Source of the DNA: Aureobasidium sp. EXF-3400
Taxonomy: Eukaryota; Ascomycota; Dothideomycetes; Dothideales; Saccotheciaceae
DNA: 64,000 bases
Direction: 5' to 3'
Assembly (NCBI GenBank): GCA_024195585.1
Contig: SWBL01000090.1
Span: 62,001-126,000, forward strand
The position numbers and the translations under genes are program-made. The notes beneath the pieces are model-generated. The model made no database searches, had not been told where the DNA came from, and was given only the letters and a program-made list of their open reading frames with translations. Of this stretch, positions 33,154 through 43,539 are shown piece after piece. The first letter of the stretch is position 1, and each line of letters opens with the position of its first letter.

Positions 33154-33778
33154 ATGGCCAGTGAACGTGTTTTCCGTCTGCCCTTCCGCAAGCCGCAATG
33201 GCTGAACAGCGCCACTACCCGTACCGCCGGCGTCTACTTTGCTGGAGCCTTGGTACGCCGACCTAGACACTACTGCTCGAGCCACAGCTAACAGCCAGCT
33301 CGCTACAGTTTGCTATCGCCCTCTTCGTCTTCCTTGATGCCGCCATCTATTCTAAATCTGCCCTCAATGGCTCCGACATACATGTGACCTTTATCGACTG
33401 GATTCCCGTCATCTTCAGTGTCCTCGGCATGCTCATCGTCAACTCGATCGACAAGACTCGTCTCTCTGAGGATAGCTACAGTGGTGGTGATGGTGCTGCC
33501 TGGAAGGCTCGCGTTGTCTTGTTCATGGGTTTTGCTGCAATCGCCGGTGGTCTCGCTGGCGGTGTCACCGTCATGGTCCTGAAGTACTTTGTTCCGCAAT
33601 ACACCTTCCCTACCCTCTGGTTCGGTGTCGCCAACGTCATCGCCAACATTCTGGTGTCGCTCAGGTATGCCATTTATCTCTCTTGTTTGGGGTTACTACT
33701 AACCATTCCTCTAGCTCTGTCGTCCTTTGGGTTTCGCAGAACATGGAAGATGACTACACCTACAACTTGCAGCTATAG
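33154..33778 (+). CDS. VPS68: Vacuolar sorting protein VPS68 (TMEM50/UPF0220 family), 172 aa
   Basis: VPS68 is a four-TM endosomal membrane protein that forms a complex with VPS55. Three exons (33154..33252, 33309..33664, 33715..33778) give 172 residues. The order is family-typical: a cytosolic N-terminus ending in RTAGVYFAGAL, TM1 with FAIALFVFLDAAIYSKSA, TM2 with WIPVIFSVLGMLIVNSIDK, TM3 VVLFMGFAAIAGGLAGGVTV, TM4 FGVANVIANILVSLSSVVLW and the NMEDDYTYNLQL tail. Intron 2 splits the Ser codon of LVSLSS. The gene shares a short promoter region with LOC1. Confidence 0.92.
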
Positions 33779-34516
33779 TAGGCTGCATGTATCCAGATAG
33801 CTCTTTTATCACTTGGGTATTACTGGATAGCCCCGTTCTTGTAGTTTTTGACATGATCGATCCCGCAGACTTCTTTGCGAAGCCTTATAACGTCTCTTTA
33901 TGCAATGTTCGTTGCAATCACGGCCATTTGTCGTATCTGGGCTGAATCTACCTGCGCCTATTTCTATCGTCTGTACGTCTGGGTGTTAGTGATAAGCATG
34001 TTGTATTGCTGGTGGGTTACTGCACAATATCACTTGTCGCGTGCTGCAATGCCTATGCTGAACGCACCCAACAGCCCGTGTAACATGGATGTAAGACTGG
34101 TTGGCGTCATCAAGGTAATCAATGGCAGAACCATGGGATGCCATAGTTCAGTGAGCTCTCGATCAACCGGTTGAGCAACTCTATACTATCTTAGCCGGTC
34201 TTAATCTCGAGTGGTATCGACATCTTCTGAGAGACAGGGTCACGCTGCATACAAGAAGCATGACGCCAAAGGCGGTGAGAAGGCGCATGCATCAATCAAG
34301 TCCGCGTTTGGCAATCCATCAACATTACAACCAACACCATCAAACCAAATATTCGCATCCGCCTCCATTCGTAACAAGAACCAAAATACACGAATCAAAA
34401 TTCATCCAACACGAGCAATCGACTTTGTCGCGACGCTGCGCTCATTGAGGGCGCAACACGCGCTTCAAACCAGATATTTGTCTTTCACATCCTTATTCAA
34501 CATCTTTAACCGCAAC
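33779..34516. other. Gene-free spacer of about 740 bp
   Basis: The 5' region of RNase H1. A long in-frame extension upstream of the RNase H1 ATG exists but carries no conserved sequence, and I do not treat it as coding. ACGCGC at 34458-34463 lies about 55 bp before the ATG. Confidence 0.4.
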
Positions 34517-35703
34517 ATGCCCGCCAAATTTTACGTCGTCAAGGCCGGACGAAAACCTGGAATCTACCACAGCTGGGATGAGTGTTTGGCGCAAGTCAGA
34601 GGATTCAAGGGCGCTGCTTGTGGGTAGCCATCAGTGTGACGAGCCGAACAAGACTGACTCCATCCAGTCAAGTCATTCCCTTTACTCGACGAGGCCAAAG
34701 CCTGGCTAAATGGCGCCGACACCACGGCTTCTACTCCATCGACGAATTCCAATAAACCGACCAAGTTCTATGGAGTGCACAAAGGCCACAAGCCAGGCGT
34801 CTACACTTCATGGGCAGAGGCGCAAAACACAATAGCAGATTTCAAGGGTGCCGTCTACAAATCATTCAAAACTCGCGAAGAGGCACAAAGTTTCTTCAAG
34901 AACGGTCCTCAGCCGAAGAGAGCATCTGAGGAGCTCTCACAACCAAGCCCTCCAACAAAGAAGCAGAAGAAGGAAACAGAAGAACACGAGGATCTGGTTG
35001 AATACAGTGCTGGAGAAGGTCCCTTGCCCGCGGGTGCCGAAGATGGCTTTGATCCGCGCATCGCACTGAACCCTTTGACTGGCAAAGTTGAGTACAAAGA
35101 ACCTACAACCAAGTGGCAGGCTGTCAACCTGCAAGATGACAAACCAGTCATCATCTACACAGACGGCAGTTCGCTCGGTAACGGAGCTCATGGAGCTGTT
35201 GCAGGAGTTGGCGTCTACTTTGGTCCCAAGGACAAGCGGTATGACATGCACCTCTAGCGTTATAGGCGTCCACCGCTGACACAGTCTGCAGAAACCTGTC
35301 CGAGCCTCTGTCCGGTACTCGTCAAACCAACCAACGCGCCGAACTCACCGCCATACAACGTGCTCTCGAGATTGCCCCGCGCAACCGTCCTGTCACCATC
35401 TATACTGACAGCAACTATTCGATCAAATGCGTAACCGAGTGGTTCGTCAAATGGCGGGCTAACGGCTGGCTCAATGCATCCAAGAAGCCAGTGGAGAACA
35501 AGGACCTGATTGAGAAGATTCTGACATTGATTGAACAGCGGAAGAACATGTCTCAAGAAATCAGCAGCATCAACAAAGTCGAGTTCGTATGGGTCAAGGG
35601 ACATGCCACCAACGAGGGCAACATTGCTGCTGATGAGCTTGCTGTTGCTGGCGCGCGTGAGGCTAGGGAGATGATCGCCAACCCTGACTTTGAAGAGCCG
35701 TAG
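34517..35703 (+). CDS. RNH1: Ribonuclease H1 with two hybrid-binding domains, 361 aa
   Basis: RNase H1 cleaves the RNA strand of RNA-DNA hybrids, limiting R-loops. Three exons (34517..34619, 34668..35238, 35292..35703) give 361 residues. Two RHB (Cauli_VI) domains occur: MPAKFYVVKAGRKPGIYHSW, split by intron 1 before KSFPLLDEAKAWL, and KFYGVHKGHKPGVYTSWAEA. A Lys-rich linker (PTKKQKKETEE) may be a nuclear signal. The catalytic domain carries VIIYTDGSSLGNG (Asp), NQRAELTAIQRALEIAP (Glu), IYTDSNYSIKC (Asp), and VKGHATNEGNIAADELA (His loop and final Asp), so all active-site residues are present. An N-terminal mitochondrial form is not obvious. Confidence 0.93.
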
Positions 35704-36456
35704 ACCCCTCTTCGCCTATTGGGGGTTGTTGCCTTGCACTGTGGAGTTTGATCTGCATGGATGAGGGGAAGGGAGGGATTCACGACATTATGATAGCTAG
35801 GGAGTCTTACAACGGCCGTATGATTGGCATCTTCCATTTGATGCTCGAGAACGGTTCTGACGGACGGTTCTTCACATCATCCAGATGGGAAACAGCAAAC
35901 CACACAGCCTAACTATACGTTTTTCATCACGAACTTTGGGAAATCCAGTCTGCAATGTAGAGCGGGTGTTGACACTCCCGAGAGGAAGTAGTGGGGGCGG
36001 GCAAGTGGGATTGATTGACACGTGCGTTGGCAGCTCCGTCAATGACGTTTCGGCCTTGTTTCATGTTTCGACTTTCGGTCCTTGTTTTGTTCGCCGAAGG
36101 AGTCGCTGTTGTTGAACATTGACCCACGCGCACGTCGAATGAGAATTTGAGGAGGTCCTCGTTTCGTCGCCGTGACTCGCCAGTCGATCAATTTGCTTGT
36201 CATCACGTAGAGGAATCTCCACCGTCAAAGGAGTCGCGACTGCTGCACAAGTGACGCATCGGCCTGCTCAACCACCTGACACGATCGAGTCAATCACCAT
36301 TTCGTCGCATTTAGGGTTTGGCAGGGCCATGCTATCACCGTAAGTCCGCACAAGGTATATAAAGCCCTGTACGGCCATGAACTAGATAGAGCCTCCCTTA
36401 CCCTTTTCAGCTTTTGCATAACACTCACTACACCACTTTCTTCATTTGTTCTAGCA
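35704..36456. other. Spacer containing the glutathione-transferase promoter
   Basis: A 750-bp region with a TATATAAA box at 36356-36363. The only open frame of note (35885-36115) lacks motifs. Confidence 0.4.
36356..36363 (+). promoter_or_regulatory. TATATAAA box of the glutathione transferase gene
   Basis: A consensus TATA box about 100 bp before the ATG at 36457. TATA-containing promoters in fungi are often stress-inducible, which suits a glutathione transferase. Confidence 0.55.
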
Positions 36457-37213
36457 ATGCCCTCAACTCTTGTTGTCCACCACCTGCGCGTCAGTCAATC
36501 TGAATGCATCGTCTGGCTCTGTGAAGAGCTTGGAATCGATTACAAGCTCGTATGCCACGACCGCGACCAGCAGACACTCCTAGCCCCCGATGTGTACAAG
36601 GAACTCAGCCCATTGCGGACGGCGCCCGTGATTGAGGATGTTGATACTTACACCCCGAACCTCGATCATATCCGCCTAGCAGAGTCTCAGGCATGCATCG
36701 AATGGATTTGCAGAAAACATGGCCAAGGACGTTTGTTGAACAAACCTTGGGATCCCAACTGGAAGGAATGGTTGTTCTGGTAAGGAAATCATCGTGATAA
36801 TGCTGCTCGGAAGACTAAGTTGTGCTAATCCTGCTTCCAGGTGGCACTTCACACACGGCTCGTTCCAACCCACATGTCAGATGAAACTGCTCGCTGCAGC
36901 GCTTCCAGAGGATCACCCTGGCCTCAAGGTGGCCAATTCAAGGATCGATCACTACCTTGACTTGATCGAGCAACGCTTAAGCAAGTCGAGGTTCCTCGTC
37001 GGCGACGAGCTCACAGCTGCCGACATCCAGATGGTCTTTCCGCTTACCACCCAGAGGGCCTTCGTGCCAATCGACCTCAGCGCTTACCCCAACATACTAA
37101 GGTACCTGAAAGAGATTGGAGAAAGACCAGCGTACCGAAAGACCTTTGAAAAGGCTGAGACAACACTTCAACCGATGCTCGATGCCAACCCTCCATCTCC
37201 CTACAAGTTTTGA
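36457..37213 (+). CDS. Glutathione S-transferase family protein, 231 aa
   Basis: Two exons, 36457..36779 and 36841..37213, give 231 residues. The N-terminal thioredoxin-fold domain starts LVVHHLRVSQSECIVWLCEE, where the Ser after VSQ is in the place of the catalytic Ser/Tyr, and has ELSPLRTAPVIEDV, the cis-Pro loop that binds glutathione, and LAESQACIEWICRKHG. The C-terminal helical domain has LIEQRLSKSRFLVGDELTAA with the N-capping box DELTAADIQM. It resembles fungal GSTs of the GTT1/Ure2-related type. The substrate is unknown. A TATA box precedes it. Confidence 0.85.
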
Positions 37214-38125
37214 TGGGGCTGATACTATATGAAGCGATATAATTTCTTTCTACTATTGGGGATTATAGAGGTTTGGTCGAAGGATTACCATCACTTGGCG
37301 TTTGGATGGGACTTTGTGATAGACAATAGATTTGGCCTAGCTAAGGCTGCCCTTATAGACATGGTTTCTCTCTTGTTCAATGTACTTGTCTGGCCTCTTT
37401 TTTGAACAAGTTACAAGACAAAGCCCTATGCACAGGTCCGCGGGCCCTCAAGATGACAACTCTGCACCAATTGGCGTTGGCGTCTGCATCCATCGATTGG
37501 TCTCACGCGAGTCGTGAAACATTCGTATTTGGATGCTGTGGTTCTTAGAACGCTAGCCGCAGGCCGAGCCTCGCACTGAATCGGGCTTTTCGTCGCACGG
37601 AACGCCAACTTCCTTCGCCGTTGTTGCTGTACACAACGCCCAATAGGCAGGTCTTAAGCCTTACCAACTATACCGCGATACCGTGCTCTCTCGAACTCGT
37701 TTTTGCGTAAGCGCGACCGTAGAAAGACAGAAGAAGTCTATTGATCACGTCTCGAACCTTGTCCCGGATGCTCGCCCTAAGCCCTGCAACTTGTTTCGGC
37801 AGTTCATACCGCAACACCTCTCGCGTCATGCACAACTCCATTGCTGCATTAGTCTGCAGGCTCGACAGCCTAGCTGAATTGTACCAACCGGAAGAGTGAT
37901 ACAAGCTTCGCAATCCTCAAGCCGTGGATGTATCGTAGTCTTTACGGTGTCGAAGCGGCTCACTTGCCTCTGAGTCGTGAACAGACGAGTTCCTCTCATC
38001 AACGTCTGGTCAAGTGCCGACGGTTGTACTTCCAGTTATACCGTTGCGATGTCTAAGTTGCCCTAACCCGATAGCCATGCAGGAAGTTTCGAAGGACTGT
38101 ACTTCACATAAGTATGTAAGTTGAG
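37214..38125. other. Gene-free spacer of about 900 bp
   Basis: Includes GST 3' sequence and the upstream region of the cell-surface gene. Short open frames without motifs. Nothing supported. Confidence 0.4.
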
Positions 38126-40291
38126 ATGTCTCCTATGAGGCTCATTCTTGCTTTTGAATCACTATACCTCGTTGACCTACGCCTTCTTTTTCTACTGCCA
38201 AGGGCCCCACATTCTTTTGTATATCCTGATCATCACACACTCATTATATCGCTTGACGGTATGGCTCCCGCTGGTTGCTTTCTCGGCATCTTCTGCGGCA
38301 CAAGCGCAAGCACAAGCACGGCCATAACACTTTCCTCGACATCGATTTCGACCACCATTCCTTCTTCGACTAGCTCGCTCATTTTGTCCTCTCCATCATC
38401 AGCGTCAACATCATCTACCGTAATCTCGTCTACGGCTCCCGTAGCAGCGAGTTCTACGCTTAAATCATCGCAAGCCGGCGTTTACTCAAACTGCTACTAC
38501 AACATTGATGGGGTAGGAGAGTTTAATACCAGATGGGTCGCAGACTGGACGACTGGTATCACGCAAGATCTGACTGGTATCGTGTCCTCTTCTTATACCG
38601 TTGGAACTGCTAGCTCCTCCACTACCCCAACCACCAGCAAAGTTAAGAGAGGTCTTGGTAGTCTTTTCTCTCTCTTCTCCAACTCTCTATCATTCAGAAT
38701 TCTACCCTCCTCGATGACTCAGTCAGTGGTAACGACAGCAAGTAGTGCTATAGGTGCAGTCGGATCCCTTGCTTCTGGAGCTGGTGCAGCTGTTGCATCA
38801 GTTGAAGCGGCGATGAGCTCCAGTACCCAGCTCTACACCTCCTACAACGATATTTTGTACGGTAGTGTCAGAGCTGTTATTCTGTTGAGTAATGCTACCG
38901 GCTTCACCTCGTTCAGAAGCGACACCATGGAGATCGACCTCAACTGGCTGGATTATCATTCTACCTATGACACTTCCGTGGTTTCTGATGCATCAACAGC
39001 ATGGCACGAATATCGCGTCGATTGGCTCCCGGGAACCACTGATTATTACATCGACGGCAATCTTGTTGATAGTACAGCTAGCGAGGCAAGCCCTGGTCTA
39101 TGGCTCTGGAATGCTTGGTCAGACGGGAATGATGATTCTGTTTTCCAAATACGCAGCATTGATGCTTACTTCAATCGAACATCGGTCAACACAGACATTG
39201 CAAGTGGAATTGCAATTTGCAAGGAAGTCAGCATCGCTACAGGAGCCACGTCTGCTGTCGGCGCTGCCACTAGCGCGATTGGAGCCATAGCAGGAGCAGC
39301 TACTGCTGTCCCAGGCGGTATTGCAAGCTCAGCCTCGAGCTCGTCGAGCACCCCAACACCGACTCCTACCACTCTTGTTGCCTCAACCATGACTCCTTCA
39401 CTCTCTGCTCAGGCCACTGTTTCCTTCACAACCATCAGTTCAGCTTGGACAGGCCAGACAACTTCCACAACAACTCGGCTCAATGGCTTGTCTGCTAGCG
39501 TTATCGTCCTCACTCCCGGAGTGGTTCAGACTACTGCTTCGTCTACATCTGTTTCGGGCGGCTACGTCTACATGACTTCGACGACAGATTCGGGCACCTT
39601 CACCGCCGTCCAAACAAAGACCTTCCTCGTGGGTACAACGGCCACAGTCCAGATCATCTATCCCACTCCGGTCACCACATGTGGCAATACCGGAATTGCG
39701 TACGCCGGCTATACGAACTCGTTCGCCGGCGGCCAAAGCACCTACGGCTACCCCAAGTTCAATCCTACCGTCTACAAATCTGCCAAACCTACGCAGACCG
39801 GCGTGACGAACTACATTGCTGAAGTCAATAGTGGAAGCAGTAATGTAGCTTACTACGGCCAAAAGACCTCCACTCAAAACTGGGTCATCGATCATACCTT
39901 CTACGTCTTTGCTCGTCAAGATGGATACTACAGTTTCAACATACCTTACACCGATGATATTCAAATGTTGTGGTATGGTTCTAAAGCGGTATCCGGATGG
40001 ACCAGGGACAATGCCGACATTATCCAGTTCTGGAGCAGCCAGATTGCCACGCAGACGCCTCAGACTGTTGCTGTTTACCTTACTACCGGAAGTTATCTCC
40101 CAATCAGATTACTTTTTGGTAACGGAGGAGGTGCTGGAGAGCTGGACTTCAACATTTATGCTCCGGACGGGTCGACAGTGTTAGCATCCAACAGGGGATT
40201 GGGTACGGGAAGCTCGTCGATCGATGTTGTGCAGTTCCCTTGTGATGGCACATTGGGTGCAAAGTTCCCTGCTTGGGGCTCGGAGACTTGA
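38126..40291 (+). CDS. Cell-surface GH16-like lectin fold fused to a GLEYA/PA14-type adhesin domain, up to 721 aa
   Basis: One continuous frame encodes a large secreted-type protein. From about residue 45 it is Ser/Thr-rich, with mucin-like runs such as STAITLSSTSISTTIPSSTS. The next part (roughly 105-345) resembles a GH16/CRH concanavalin-A-like domain: YNDILYGSVRAVILLSNATG, then DTMEIDLNWLDYHS, WHEYRVDWLPGTTDYYIDG and LWLWNAWSDGNDD. GH16 enzymes need E-x-D-x-(x)-E; here the sequence is E-I-D-L-N, so nucleophile and helper Asp remain but the acid/base Glu is Asn. A second Ser/Thr-rich linker follows, then a GLEYA-like domain with AYAGYTNSFAGGQSTYG, NWVIDHTFYVFARQDGYYSF, DDIQMLWYGSKAVSGWTRDN and YLPIRLLFGNGGGAGELDFN. 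The true start is uncertain: 38126 gives a poor signal peptide, 38264 an alternative, and an upstream exon is possible. Confidence 0.68.
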   Translation: MSPMRLILAFESLYLVDLRLLFLLPRAPHSFVYPDHHTLIISLDGMAPAGCFLGIFCGTSASTSTAITLSSTSISTTIPSSTSSLILSSPSSASTSSTVISSTAPVAASSTLKSSQAGVYSNCYYNIDGVGEFNTRWVADWTTGITQDLTGIVSSSYTVGTASSSTTPTTSKVKRGLGSLFSLFSNSLSFRILPSSMTQSVVTTASSAIGAVGSLASGAGAAVASVEAAMSSSTQLYTSYNDILYGSVRAVILLSNATGFTSFRSDTMEIDLNWLDYHSTYDTSVVSDASTAWHEYRVDWLPGTTDYYIDGNLVDSTASEASPGLWLWNAWSDGNDDSVFQIRSIDAYFNRTSVNTDIASGIAICKEVSIATGATSAVGAATSAIGAIAGAATAVPGGIASSASSSSSTPTPTPTTLVASTMTPSLSAQATVSFTTISSAWTGQTTSTTTRLNGLSASVIVLTPGVVQTTASSTSVSGGYVYMTSTTDSGTFTAVQTKTFLVGTTATVQIIYPTPVTTCGNTGIAYAGYTNSFAGGQSTYGYPKFNPTVYKSAKPTQTGVTNYIAEVNSGSSNVAYYGQKTSTQNWVIDHTFYVFARQDGYYSFNIPYTDDIQMLWYGSKAVSGWTRDNADIIQFWSSQIATQTPQTVAVYLTTGSYLPIRLLFGNGGGAGELDFNIYAPDGSTVLASNRGLGTGSSSIDVVQFPCDGTLGAKFPAWGSET

Positions 40292-41143
40292 TATCGATCG
40301 ATGGACAGAATGCCATGATGTAGCCTTTCTCAGTTGGAACATCTCACTCGACCTATCACTTTCATTTTTTTACAACCCCTACTTCAATAGTATACATATA
40401 GCTCGCACCAAGACTTTCATTCGCCCGTTATAACTGTCAGTGAGGTGTATGTATCATTCACTGCCTGAATACGATAGTCGACTAGCATCGTTCTGCTCAT
40501 AACGAACAGGCTTGAGATTTTCAATGTCTTCTGCTTTTGAGGGCGTCTTAGCCCAAGACGAAGTTAGAAAGTCGAATTTTAGCGGCGAAAGGCTCCCTTA
40601 GCTTGTATGCCATTTGACTCGATCATGCCGACATGTCACACAATGGTAGACATATCAGAGTATGCATCTGGAGAGCCTACCAACTCCTGGGTGGAACATA
40701 AGCCCTGCAGCTCCTGAATGAGACACCAAAGTGCAGAAGCTTTCACAACGAAGACAATATACCTCACATCGAATAGCACGATACGGTTACAGTATGTTGT
40801 CGGTCCGCAGTGGGTCCGATTGGGAACGAGCCTCGGAAGATACTTGCCACATCTCGGCCGTATGACTCCTGATAGCGAACAAACACGGATAGCAGCTCAC
40901 TAGCTTACCTGTATGCACGAACCTCCTCTCAAGAGGTAGCTGTCAAAATGCACAGTACTCTCGGAGAACCCGCCAACGTCCTCAGAAAAACACCCCAACA
41001 GCTCTTGTTAGGCAGATTCTCAGTACAAGAACAACGCAGCATCTTCATGACTTACACAGGACAAAAGAGGTGTCACGCGTGATACGAGAACCTGGAATAG
41101 ACTCTTGAAGAGCGTTACTGGCCTGCTTTAGCAGGCCACCCTA
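40292..41143. other. Gene-free spacer of about 850 bp with a short hairpin
   Basis: No gene seen. A perfect 7-bp stem with a 4-nt loop (GGCCTGC TTTA GCAGGCC) lies at 41120-41137, just before the inverted tRNA repeat. Confidence 0.4.
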
Positions 41144-41161
41144 GCTTGCTCCCAACAAACA

Positions 41162-41235
41162 GGTCGGTTAGCTCAGTTGGTTAGAGCGTGGTGTTAATGT
41201 CTGATGATGCACGGCGCGTCAGGGTCGTACTTCTT
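41162..41235 (+). pseudogene. Truncated tRNA-Ile copy (inverted)
   Basis: The 5' part of a tRNA-Ile, from the acceptor strand through the D-arm and anticodon arm including an intron of the same length as the intact gene. Against the intact copy it differs by C to T at loop position 32, A to G at position 37, two further A to G changes and a C to T near the anticodon stem's 3' side. It lacks the T-arm and 3' acceptor strand, so it cannot be a functional tRNA. Confidence 0.8.
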
Positions 41236-41319
41236 GTTGCATATCTCCAGAATAGAGGGCATCTGCGCAAAAAGAAAAAAAGGGATGCCAGATTGTGCAT
41301 GGAAGATAAAAGAAGAAGA

Positions 41320-41409
41320 TGGTCAGTACGGGGGTCGAACCCGCGACCTTGGCGTGCCGTGTATCATCAGATATTAGCACCACGCTCTAACCAACTGAGC
41401 TAACCGACC
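41320..41409 (-). tRNA. tRNA-Ile(AAT) with a 16-nt intron
   Basis: On the minus strand, 90 nt fold into a 74-nt cloverleaf plus a 16-nt intron. Acceptor GGTCGGT pairs with ACTGACC (one G-U), D-stem GCTC with GAGC, anticodon stem TGGTG with CGCCA, T-stem GCGGG with CCCGT (one G-U). The loop is CTAATA, then intron TCTGATGATACACGGC, then A, giving anticodon AAT (decodes Ile as inosine). The 5' half is duplicated in inverted orientation 170 bp away. Confidence 0.88.
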
Positions 41410-41629
41410 TGTTTGTTGGGAGTAAGTGGTAATAATCATCAATATGTATTTTCACTTTTTCTACTGAGAAGTGCTGGATGTGGGTCCTGAAGCAATCCAA
41501 CAATCCGATAGCTCGATCTAGCCGCCCACAGTGCCGGGTCGCTCTCACTTGCACATCGTATGAGAGGGAACACGAGACAATCTCTTCAACGAATCCATTT
41601 TCTCGTGCTCTTCTCATGGCCTTGTTGTG

Positions 41630-43268
41630 ATGGCGCCACGGTCGACCGGCTGTGCCAACTGTCGGAAACGTAAGATCAAATGCGACGAAGGCCGCCCAGG
41701 ATGCAAGAAGTGCCAGATCCACAATACGCCATGCCCGGGTTATCGAGGTATCAAACCTGACGGACTGGAATGGCGCGATGAGACGCAGGCTGTATCGATG
41801 CGTGTGGAGAGAGCATGGAGGACTGGTTCCGGCAGCAGTAGTTCTGAAAACAGTAGCGATTCCGACAGCGGTGCTCCGCCCACCAAAAGGGTCGAGGAGT
41901 TGAGTCTGTTTGCGAAGCCTGCGGTGACCGGATATACCGTCATACCACAGGCTATCTTCAGTGCTGCAACCAACCGCTCGCAGATGTTCGATGTCAGCAT
42001 GAGATTGTACCGACCTACGACCCTGGACGAACAGCCATTGCGCGCTCACATATCCGACTTTTCATGTATACAAAAGACCATCACCTCAAAGTCGTCACCA
42101 GCATTGCTTGCAGCTATCGATACAATCAGTTTGTTGCAACTCGGTGTATCCTACCAGGACCAAGCATTCTTCGAACATGCTCGCCGAAGATATGGACAGG
42201 CGTTGACAGCATTGGTGGTTGCACTTAATAAGCCAAACGTGCTTGGTAATAATGATGTTCTGGGTGCCATGAAAATACTCGAGTTCTGTGAGGTATGTCT
42301 TTTCAACCCATAACGACAACCTTCTTGCTGACACACACGATAAGTTATTCCGACCTGTAGCACAGCAAGGAAGCTGGATCAGCCACGTAAATGGAGTAGA
42401 GAATTTCTTGGTGCAACGGGGACCAGTCCTGCTTGTGACAGAGCTTGACAATATGCTATACTTTCATGCCAGACATTCTTCCGTGGGTGCTCTTCTACAT
42501 AAAAGTATGACGGTTGCTGATGAACCACAGATTCTTCAAGGTGTTCTCAAACGCAAGGCCATAATTTTTGCAGAACCGAAGTGGATGGCAGTCACGAAAA
42601 ACACGCCTTACACGGATTCATCGCCTCGTCTATTCGACATTTTGATACATATACCAGGCCTTTTCGAACGTGCTGATAATTTAATCGCGAGTGGTGAACC
42701 TACCTATCTGAGTGGAGTGGTTTCAGACTTGGTTACTGCCATCGAGCAACTCCACGACTGGGAAGCCGGATATCACGCTGAGTTAAAGGACCCAGCCTTC
42801 ACGAACGTTGAAATCTCAAGGTTCAAAAGATTCACACGACTATGTCATAACAAGACGTTCCCACTAGCCCTCGACTTCCCTGATTTTCTCACGGGTTATC
42901 TACAGTCGATACACTGGCTCTATCTCTTCACTATTGAGCGCACGCTTCAGGAAGTCCTGATGAAATACCCTGGTAGCAAGTGCACCTTCTCGCTCGATGA
43001 AGTGAACAAGCGAATCCTGCAGACCGCCATCTACATGTGTCAGATGATGCCATACTTCTGCGAGCCGGATGCTGCATCAATGGGCCGCTTCGCCACTTTT
43101 ATGCCTTTGGTGTTTGCACTCAAATATTTTGAGTCCCGCGGCATGAAGGCACAACAGGATTGGTGTCAGGATGTCACCGATGCCATGTTCAACGATGGCA
43201 TTAACCCACCATGGAAGTTGGACCTGGCCAAAGGATTGAAGCCAGGTGAGAAGAAGCAGATTGCATAG
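41630..43268 (+). CDS. Zn2Cys6 fungal transcription factor, 528 aa
   Basis: Two exons, 41630..42292 and 42345..43268, give 528 residues. The N-terminus carries a Zn2Cys6 binuclear cluster, STGCANCRKRKIKCDEGRPG, with Cys at positions 8, 11, 18, 25, 28 and 35, followed by a PCPGYRG turn. The spacer is Ser/Asp-rich, then a fungal_trans_2-like helical region occupies the rest (AAIDTISLLQLGVSYQDQAF; SPRLFDILIHIPGLFERADN). The start is the ATG at 41630; the preceding GTG is not used. It is convergent with the OPT transporter gene and might regulate it, but convergence alone is weak evidence. Confidence 0.85.
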
Positions 43269-43539
43269 TCATAAATTGCCAGAAACGCGCAAAAACGTGT
43301 ATTGAGATTGCACATCAAGTGTTGTTGCTTGAGACTCTGACAATCAAGTTGGAGTTTGGCTAGAATAATGTATCAGACATTGAATGTGTCATATCAACAG
43401 GAACAGAGTCTGTGATCATTATTATCATTACATACGAAACATAAAACAAATCCTTCTCAAGAAGCCCGGTTGAAGAGGGATACTTGATCTGAAAACCCTT
43501 CGGTTGTTGAAAGCCGATTGTTCATATTTCTGGACCTCT

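Larger units (their letters stand above)
41149..41422. repeat. Inverted repeat built from tRNA-Ile sequence
   Basis: The left arm 41149-41193 and the right arm 41378-41422 are 45-nt perfect inverted matches, covering the 5' flank CTCCCAACAAAC and the 5' half of tRNA-Ile. Similarity continues inward to about 41235 and 41338 with a few transitions and one indel, then ends. The middle (about 41236-41319) holds no gene. The right arm is the intact tRNA (minus strand) and the left arm a truncated copy. Confidence 0.85.

Noticed and set aside
34211..34516. Upstream in-frame extension of RNase H1
   Set aside because: It adds about 100 residues without conservation; the ATG at 34517 gives the family N-terminus directly.
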